11,828 bases of DNA, taken from NCBI GenBank assembly GCA_905373565.1, contig CAJPTT010000030.1:1-11828 (forward strand), in the 5' to 3' direction. The DNA is from an uncultured Treponema sp. Lineage in GTDB: Bacteria > Spirochaetota > Spirochaetia > Treponematales > Treponemataceae. Numbering within the stretch: position 1 is the stretch's first letter; every line of letters begins with the position of its first letter. A model generated the notes under the pieces. The model made no database searches. It was given only the letters and a program-made list of their open reading frames with translations, and was not told the DNA's origin. The position numbers were made by a program, and so were the translations under genes. This document shows positions 6,998 through 11,828 of this stretch, piece after piece.

Positions 6998-7751
6998 ATT
7001 CTTCGCCGAGATACACTTTCCGCGCAATCTCGGATTCCAATATCTTCTCTCGCGGTCCTTGCTCGACAATTTCGCCCTTATTGATAATATAGGCGCGGTC
7101 GGTAATTTCCAAGGTATCACGGACATTGTGATCGGTAATAAGTACACCGATATTTTGCCGAGCAAGCAATCTGATAATAAGCTTTATATCGTGCACGGCA
7201 ATAGGATCAATACCGGCAAACGGTTCGTCAAGCAATAAAAACTTAGGTTCGATAGCCAGCGCCCTCGCAATTTCGGTACGCCTGCGTTCCCCGCCCGACA
7301 AGGTATAGGCAGGCTGTTTTCGATTGGCAGTAATTCCGAATTCTTCCAATAGTGAATCAAGTTTTTCTTTTCGTTGTGCAGAGCTTAAATCTTTTCGTGT
7401 TTCCAAAATAGCATCGATGTTTTGTTCAACGGAAAGCTTACGGAATACGGAAGCTTCCTGCGGAAGATAGGATATGCCGATACGGGCACGCTTATACATC
7501 GGCAAGTCCGTAATACGCCGGTCGTCGAGGTAGATGCCGCCGGAATTCGGTGCATAAAAACCGACAATCATATAAAAGCTCGTCGTTTTTCCCGCTCCAT
7601 TCGGCCCGAGTAACCCGACAACTTCTCCCTGCGCCATAGAAAAGCTGACATCGCGAACAGCTTGTTTTTTACGGAAATATTTATTCAAACCCTCCGCACG
7701 CAACACACTTTTCGGAATTCCTAAATTTGCAGAATATTGAAGGTTACTCAT
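6987..7751 (-). CDS. lptB: LptB, ATPase of the Lpt envelope glycolipid export machine
   Basis: This 254-residue ABC ATPase should sit on the cytoplasmic face of the inner membrane. In the family it powers LptF/LptG to lift lipopolysaccharide (or, in treponemes, some other lipid) onto the LptA bridge. Visible are Walker A GPNGAGKTT (about 49-57), Q-loop Q98 in Y-L-P-Q-E, signature LSGGERRR (151-158), Walker B FLLLDEPFAGIDP, and switch H208 in ITDHNVRDTLEI. The LPQEASVFRKL and FAGIDPIAV stretches are LptB-type rather than LivF-type. The ATG at 7751 overlaps the lptA stop by 8 bases (ATGAGTAA), a coupled junction. AAGGAAG about 12 nt upstream is a loose ribosome site. An in-frame GTG at 7784 is possible but lies deeper in lptA and lacks a spaced ribosome site. 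Confidence 0.96.
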   Translation of the reverse strand: MSNLQYSANLGIPKSVLRAEGLNKYFRKKQAVRDVSFSMAQGEVVGLLGPNGAGKTTSFYMIVGFYAPNSGGIYLDDRRITDLPMYKRARIGISYLPQEASVFRKLSVEQNIDAILETRKDLSSAQRKEKLDSLLEEFGITANRKQPAYTLSGGERRRTEIARALAIEPKFLLLDEPFAGIDPIAVHDIKLIIRLLARQNIGVLITDHNVRDTLEITDRAYIINKGEIVEQGPREKILESEIARKVYLGEEFRM

Positions 7752-8493
7752 TGCGTTTTTGTTCTTCCTTTGAAGAAGTATCACCCTTTAAAGGAGCCGC
7801 TTCCTTTGAAGGGGTTTCCTTTTTTTTCGTACTCTCTTTTTCTTCGGTTACGGTGCCGCTCACCTTTCCTTCAAGTTTAATATCCTCGGTATCAAGGTTG
7901 ACCGAGATTCGGGCTGCCTTAAATTCATCTTTTCCTTTTTTAACCGTCGGTTTTCCGGTTAGCTCAAGCATAGAAGTGTTCCGGTTATACACGGCAAAAA
8001 GCGAATCACAGGCAATATCCTTGCTCTTTAGTTTTACGGCCATTTGCAAAAGGATAATTTCGGTTTTCTGATTATATTCGATACGCTCGGCTGCCGTTTC
8101 AACCTTATTTTTGGTATCATCGACCTTTGCTTGCCCCATAAACTCGGCTACTTCCGTTTCGCGGTCATAAGATAACGAGGCTGCCGAAAACGTAAATCCT
8201 TTTTCGGCATCTTCTCCGGTTACGCTCCCATTCGCTTTAATATATCGGTAATCCTTACCGTATAGTTCAATACGCTCACCGTAAATATTGAGAGAATCGA
8301 CACTTACCTTCGCGTTACCGGTTAATGAGGTTGAGTTCTGATCTTTTTTCCCCGATCCCTGCATCTTATCGGCCGAAAAAGTAATTTTAGCCGGAGCCGC
8401 CGATATAAGCGAGACAATCAGGAGAAAAGAGACAAACGTACACAATCGCTGTCGGAAGTTATAATGAACAAAGAAACGAAAATAGATATACAC
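7744..8493 (-). CDS. lptA: LptA/OstA-like periplasmic lipid-bridge protein
   Basis: This 249-residue exported protein should form part of the periplasmic bridge carrying envelope glycolipid from the inner to the outer membrane. After a long N-region (F-R-Q-R) and a hydrophobic core, a cleavage site after SAAPA (about residue 35) fits signal peptidase I. Then come OstA-type beta repeats: F-S-A-D-K-M, L-T-G-N-A-K-V, Y-G-E-R-I-E-L-Y-G-K, F-M-G-Q-A-K-V, A-A-E-R-I-E-Y, L-E-L-T-G-K-P and I-K-L-E-G-K-V. The last 33 residues are a Lys/Glu/Ser-rich tail that is probably disordered and unusual for LptA. The GTG at 8493 is the first start available in frame (a TAA lies three codons upstream) and has only a weak AAGA ribosome site. 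It follows copA by 27 bp and overlaps lptB. No lptC lies next to it here. Confidence 0.88.
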   Translation of the reverse strand: MYIYFRFFVHYNFRQRLCTFVSFLLIVSLISAAPAKITFSADKMQGSGKKDQNSTSLTGNAKVSVDSLNIYGERIELYGKDYRYIKANGSVTGEDAEKGFTFSAASLSYDRETEVAEFMGQAKVDDTKNKVETAAERIEYNQKTEIILLQMAVKLKSKDIACDSLFAVYNRNTSMLELTGKPTVKKGKDEFKAARISVNLDTEDIKLEGKVSGTVTEEKESTKKKETPSKEAAPLKGDTSSKEEQKRNE

Positions 8494-8520
8494 CGTGTTT
8501 TATCTTATTCGGTTATAACT

Positions 8521-8730
8521 TTAGCGTGAACCGGTTACCGAATACCCTGCATCGGTTACGGCAGCTTTAAGGGCATCAACCGTTACGGTATCGGGATAGG
8601 TAACGGAGGCTGTCTTTGCTTCCAAATCGACTTTTGCCGATACTCCTTCGATAGCATTCAGCGCTTTTTCGACCCGAGCGGAACAATGTCCGCACGACAT
8701 TCCTTCAACGGTTAATGTGATGTTTTTCAT
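8521..8730 (-). CDS. Possible free CopZ-like copper chaperone made from an internal in-frame start in copA
   Basis: The last 69 codons of copA begin with ATG at 8730 and encode a whole heavy-metal-associated domain: M-K-N-I-T-L-T-V-E-G, then the copper ligands in MSCGHC, then the two further strands and helix ending at TAA. This is the usual length of a stand-alone CopZ chaperone. A strong AAGGAG lies 9 nt upstream of the ATG, inside the linker codons. That is better than the ribosome site of copA itself, which has none. A free chaperone that delivers Cu(I) to the pump could therefore come from the same message. It might instead be a relic of a former separate copZ now only read as a fusion. 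The sequence shows the start and its site; expression is inference. Confidence 0.5.
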   Translation of the reverse strand: MKNITLTVEGMSCGHCSARVEKALNAIEGVSAKVDLEAKTASVTYPDTVTVDALKAAVTDAGYSVTGSR

Positions 8731-11220
8731 ATCAAAATTCTCCTTATGAGTAATATTTTCAGGTTTTGACGACGATCCCGTTTTCGCTTCCTGTTCGGCG
8801 GCAGAGCAGATACAAGCAGCGGTTTGTACACTACACGCGGCAGGCTGTGCATCATCGTACTTTTCACCGGTAGGAACAGCACCGCAGTATTGCATATTAT
8901 GAGCATCCTGTGCAATGCGTTTAGGACGGAATCTATTCAACCGTAGGGCATTTGACACTACTGATACCGAACTGAAACTCATTGCGGCGGCGGCAAACAT
9001 GGGGCTGAGCCTGAGCCCGAATAGGGTATAAAAGAGGCCTGCCGCGAGCGGGATACACAGTGAGTTGTAAAAAAGCGCCCAGAATAGGTTTTGCTTAATC
9101 GTGCGCATAACGGCCTTACTAAGCTGAATTGCGGTAACCGCCGTTTCAAGGCTGTTATTCATCAGCACAATATCGGCGCTTTCTATGGCGATATCCGTGC
9201 CGCCGCCGATTGCAATACCGACATCTGCGGCAGTCAGTGCGGGAGCATCGTTAATCCCGTCGCCGATAAAGGCGGGCGAAAAACCTTGTGATCGATAGTA
9301 TTCGACTTTTGCTTTTTTGTCCTGAGGCAATAACTCTGCGACGACTTCTCCAATGCCGACAGTCTTTTGAATAGCTTCTGCCGTCCGTTGATTATCTCCC
9401 GTAAGCATAACCGTATGGATACCCATTTCGTGGAGATCGTGAATAGCTTGAATACTGCCTTCCTTCACCGGATCTGCGACGGCAATAAGACCGGCACATG
9501 CATTCCCGATTATAACCAGCAACGGAGAAGCGCCTTTTTCAGCAGCTTCCGTAAGCCGCGTAAGGATCGCTTCCGATACGGGAATGCCCAATTCCTTGCA
9601 GAGTTTCGTATTTCCGGCGCCTATTCTTACATTTTCGATTAATGAGGTTCCGGTAAGCTCATCGCCTACGGCGGTTCCGTAAATTCCTTTTCCATGCACT
9701 GCCATAAATCCGTTTACTTTGAACGGCGATAATTTTTTTTCTTCTGCGGCTTGGATAATCGCATGGGCGAGCGGATGTTCGGATAAATGTTCGAGGCTAT
9801 AGGCAATCCGGAGAATATCATTGTCGGTGTACTGTTCGGAAAAAGCTTCAATGTGCTGCAACGTCGGTTTTCCTTCCGTGATAGTTCCCGTCTTATCGAG
9901 CAGTACGGCGCTCACGCGGTGGGCAAGTTCGAGTCCTTCCGCCGAACGGATAAGGATACCGAGCTGCGCGCCCTTGCCGGTACCGGCCATAATCGCCGTC
10001 GGTGTGGCAAGGCCGAGTGCACAGGGACAGGAAATAACCAACACGGAAATAGCAGTCGACAGTGCAAATTCAAAAGAAGCGCCTGCGACAAGCCATCCGA
10101 TAAAGGCCGTAAGTGAAATGAGCATGACAATCGGTACGAAATAACTGCTGATAACATCAGCCAGCTTTGCAACCGGGGCCTTTGATGAGGACGCTTCTTC
10201 AACAAGCGCAATAATCCGCGCCAATGTCGTATCGTTGCCTACTTTATCTGCACGGAAGATAAAGCTGCCCGATAGATTATGCGAGGCGCTAATCACCGAA
10301 TCACCGACCGTTTTTTCGACCGGCATACTCTCTCCGGTAACAGCCGATTCGTCAAGCGATGTGCTTCCTTCTATAATGATCCCATCGACGGGTAACGTTT
10401 GTCCCGGACGGATGACGATTGCATCACCGATCACAATATTTTCTACCGGAATTTCAATTTCCGTGCCATTCCGTAACACCTGCGCCGTCTGCGGCCGAAG
10501 CTGAATCAGTTTTTCCAGCGCTTCCGAAGTCTTCTTTTTTGCCCGCGCTTCTAAAAATTTCCCCAAGGAAATCAACGTTAAGATCATCGCCGAGGATTCA
10601 AAATATAAATCCTTCATATAGAGCCGCACGACATCTAATTGACCGTGCCCTAATCCGTAGCCTATCCGGTACAGCGCGAAAACACCATAGATAACCGCGG
10701 CGCCGGAACCGACGGCAATGAGACTATTCATATTAGGCGCACGGTGGAATAAGCTCGTAAGTCCGTTGATAAAAAAGCGACGGTTTAACACCAGAACCGG
10801 CAGCGTGAGCAGAAATTGCGTAAAGACAAAGATGAGGGCATTTTCGGCTCCTGCAAAAAAAGACGGAAGCGGCAGCTTGAGCATCCTTCCCATTGATACA
10901 TACATCAATGGGATAAGAAAAAATAGGGAGAAGATGAATTGTTTTTTTTCGGATTCGGCAATTTCGAAATCAGCTTGCCGTACAGACGGCTGAGCCGTAT
11001 TCTCCTCGGAAAGCGGAAAAGCGCCGTAGCCGATTTTTTCTATCGTTTGTATGATAGTATGTGCATTAACGGTATCGGGATTATAGGTAACGGCCATCCG
11101 CTTCGTTAAAAGATTTACCTGCGCCGTTTCCACGCCATCAAGTCTACCGACCGCTTTTTCCACATTTGCGGAACAGGCGGCGCAGCTCATACCGGTAACG
11201 GTAAAATTCTGCGTTTGCAT
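8521..11220 (-). CDS. copA: CopA, Cu(+)-exporting P1B-type ATPase with fused C-terminal CopZ-like domain
   Basis: This 899-residue inner-membrane pump expels Cu(I) from the cytoplasm using ATP. The N-terminal heavy-metal domain has GMSCAAC (10-16). The eight-helix core has TGES (295-298, actuator), CPC (398-400, TM copper site), DKTGT (442-446, phosphorylated Asp), SEHPLA (HP motif 482-483) and GDGINDAP (653-660). Y-N (718-719) and M-x-x-S-S (747-751) complete the Cu(I) P1B-1 signature. The core ends at about residue 768. A linker of about 62 residues with four Cys follows, then a second heavy-metal domain (831-899) with GMSCGHC. A heavy-metal domain at the C-terminus as well as the N-terminus is unusual. 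The ATG at 11220 fits the domain start; a TTG at 11256 is in frame, but the likely promoter overlaps it. No Shine-Dalgarno precedes 11220. Copper-responsive control is expected, but no known operator was recognised. Confidence 0.97.
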   Translation of the reverse strand: MQTQNFTVTGMSCAACSANVEKAVGRLDGVETAQVNLLTKRMAVTYNPDTVNAHTIIQTIEKIGYGAFPLSEENTAQPSVRQADFEIAESEKKQFIFSLFFLIPLMYVSMGRMLKLPLPSFFAGAENALIFVFTQFLLTLPVLVLNRRFFINGLTSLFHRAPNMNSLIAVGSGAAVIYGVFALYRIGYGLGHGQLDVVRLYMKDLYFESSAMILTLISLGKFLEARAKKKTSEALEKLIQLRPQTAQVLRNGTEIEIPVENIVIGDAIVIRPGQTLPVDGIIIEGSTSLDESAVTGESMPVEKTVGDSVISASHNLSGSFIFRADKVGNDTTLARIIALVEEASSSKAPVAKLADVISSYFVPIVMLISLTAFIGWLVAGASFEFALSTAISVLVISCPCALGLATPTAIMAGTGKGAQLGILIRSAEGLELAHRVSAVLLDKTGTITEGKPTLQHIEAFSEQYTDNDILRIAYSLEHLSEHPLAHAIIQAAEEKKLSPFKVNGFMAVHGKGIYGTAVGDELTGTSLIENVRIGAGNTKLCKELGIPVSEAILTRLTEAAEKGASPLLVIIGNACAGLIAVADPVKEGSIQAIHDLHEMGIHTVMLTGDNQRTAEAIQKTVGIGEVVAELLPQDKKAKVEYYRSQGFSPAFIGDGINDAPALTAADVGIAIGGGTDIAIESADIVLMNNSLETAVTAIQLSKAVMRTIKQNLFWALFYNSLCIPLAAGLFYTLFGLRLSPMFAAAAMSFSSVSVVSNALRLNRFRPKRIAQDAHNMQYCGAVPTGEKYDDAQPAACSVQTAACICSAAEQEAKTGSSSKPENITHKENFDMKNITLTVEGMSCGHCSARVEKALNAIEGVSAKVDLEAKTASVTYPDTVTVDALKAAVTDAGYSVTGSR
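8740..8745 (-). promoter_or_regulatory. Strong internal Shine-Dalgarno before the CopZ-like domain
   Basis: AAGGAG on the minus strand, with 9 nt to the ATG at 8730, lies within copA codons for H-K-E-N-F-D. It is one of the best ribosome-binding matches in the window, and its position exactly at a domain boundary is why an internal start is proposed. Confidence 0.55.
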
Positions 11221-11227
11221 ACCGTTA

Positions 11228-11256
11228 ATTATAGTAAAATACGATGGTAAAGGCAA
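11228..11256 (-). promoter_or_regulatory. Sigma-70-type promoter of copA
   Basis: On the minus strand TTGCCT (11251-11256) and a perfect TATAAT (11228-11233) are 17 bp apart, the best promoter match in the window. Only TAACGGT separates the -10 from the copA ATG, so transcription should begin at or next to the ATG. The 17-bp spacing differs from the long 19-20 bp spacers of CueR/MerR-type copper promoters, and no CopY-type TACAnnTGTA box is seen in the 52 bp gap. Confidence 0.6.
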
Positions 11257-11272
11257 GCAAACGCATCAGACG

Positions 11273-11828
11273 TTAATACACACCCGTAATTTTAGGAATC
11301 CGCCAAAGCGCACTGTAACCGCTGATATTCGATGTTGATTCTTCCCAAATAGATCTAAAGGCATAACTTCGAACCTTTTCCGTCGTTTTACCGTTCGGCA
11401 GCATAGGCGCTTGGGTTTGATACCCGCGCGAAAATGCAATATGATACGCATCCAAATTACCGAAATACCATCGACCTTTATCGGCAACACCGGTATCAAA
11501 GGGGACACCGGAAGCAAGCGCCGGATCGACGGGAACCCAGCCGAAACCGTTGACATAGAACTCCGCCCACCAATGCATTACCGCTTTTTGCTCCGAGTCA
11601 ACTAACAGTCCGGCAGTCGGAACAGCCGGTATACCGGCAGCACGAGCAAGCGTACAAAACAGTAGCGCAAGGTCATACGCACCGCCGTTTTTTTCTTCCA
11701 AAGCAGTAATAATAGACATACCGGCATCAACCGTGCGACTTTCACGTACCTTTATCTCGGAAGTTAAAAAAGTATAGATACGCTTTGCTTTTATATGCGG
11801 CATATACCGAATCCGACGATTTCCTTCC
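11273..11828 (-). CDS. Transglutaminase-fold protein, C-terminal part, catalytic Cys apparently lost (5' end outside window)
   Basis: The frame is open from the right edge to TAA at 11273 (about 184 residues visible); the ATG at 11803 is probably internal because the frame continues upstream of it. The protein has the transglutaminase-like core: a helix ending L-A-L-L-F-C-T-L-A-R-A-A-G-I-P-A, then H-W-W-A-E-F-Y-V-N-G-F-G-W-V-P-V-D-P with the His and Asp of the catalytic triad. In active members the nucleophile is the Cys of a G-x-C-x-x-x-A motif at the start of that helix. Here the same place reads GGAYDLA, so Cys is Ala, and the nearby Cys in F-C-T-L is eight positions further on. A transamidase or protease activity is therefore unlikely unless that Cys substitutes. 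It lies 52 bp upstream of copA, which has its own promoter, so a functional link is uncertain. Confidence 0.85.
   Translation of the reverse strand, partial: EGNRRIRYMPHIKAKRIYTFLTSEIKVRESRTVDAGMSIITALEEKNGGAYDLALLFCTLARAAGIPAVPTAGLLVDSEQKAVMHWWAEFYVNGFGWVPVDPALASGVPFDTGVADKGRWYFGNLDAYHIAFSRGYQTQAPMLPNGKTTEKVRSYAFRSIWEESTSNISGYSALWRIPKITGVY

Noticed and set aside
7764..7811. Direct repeat CTTCCTTTGAAG, two copies 36 bp apart at the end of lptA
   Set aside because: Explained by repeated Ser-Lys-Glu codons in the low-complexity tail; no sign of a mobile or regulatory element.

Overview
The window looks like chromosomal DNA of a Treponema-type spirochaete. The GC content is moderate (mid-40s percent by eye). 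The window holds an LptA/LptB pair, a large two-transmembrane chemoreceptor, a transglutaminase-fold protein and several short-spaced operons with unrecognised spirochaete-style exported proteins. The genus assignment is inference from gene style, not from a marker gene. Almost all sequence is coding. No gap without a gene exceeds about 150 bp, and there is no RNA gene, CRISPR array, insertion sequence or other mobile element.

Left part (1-2972): the C-terminal end of an AraC-type regulator (+ strand, cut by the window edge) converges on a minus-strand three-gene unit. That unit is a CDF metal-ion transporter, an exported protein of unknown function with a Gln-rich hexapeptide repeat, and an unrecognised 280-residue protein. 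The genes overlap by 1 and 26 bases, so they are probably translated as a coupled set. A possible 18-codon leader ORF abuts the transporter start codon.

Middle (3066-6997): a methyl-accepting chemotaxis protein is followed after one base by an AEC-family (auxin efflux carrier-like) permease on the minus strand, which suggests a sensor/transporter pair. Divergent from it on the plus strand is exodeoxyribonuclease III, whose 3' end overlaps the next convergent gene by 11 bp.

Right part (6987-11828): reading on the minus strand, there is the C-terminal part of a transglutaminase-fold protein that appears to lack its catalytic cysteine. Next come a Cu(+)-exporting P1B-ATPase (copA), lptA and lptB. 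copA has a heavy-metal-associated domain at each end.

The most interesting signal is at the 3' end of copA. The last 69 residues are a complete CopZ-like copper chaperone joined in frame to the ATPase by a cysteine-containing linker. A strong Shine-Dalgarno sequence (AAGGAG) lies 9 nt before an in-frame ATG exactly at the chaperone domain start. One gene could therefore make both a fused ATPase and a free chaperone by internal initiation. copA itself has a good sigma-70-type promoter whose predicted transcription start falls on its ATG, so the message may be leaderless.
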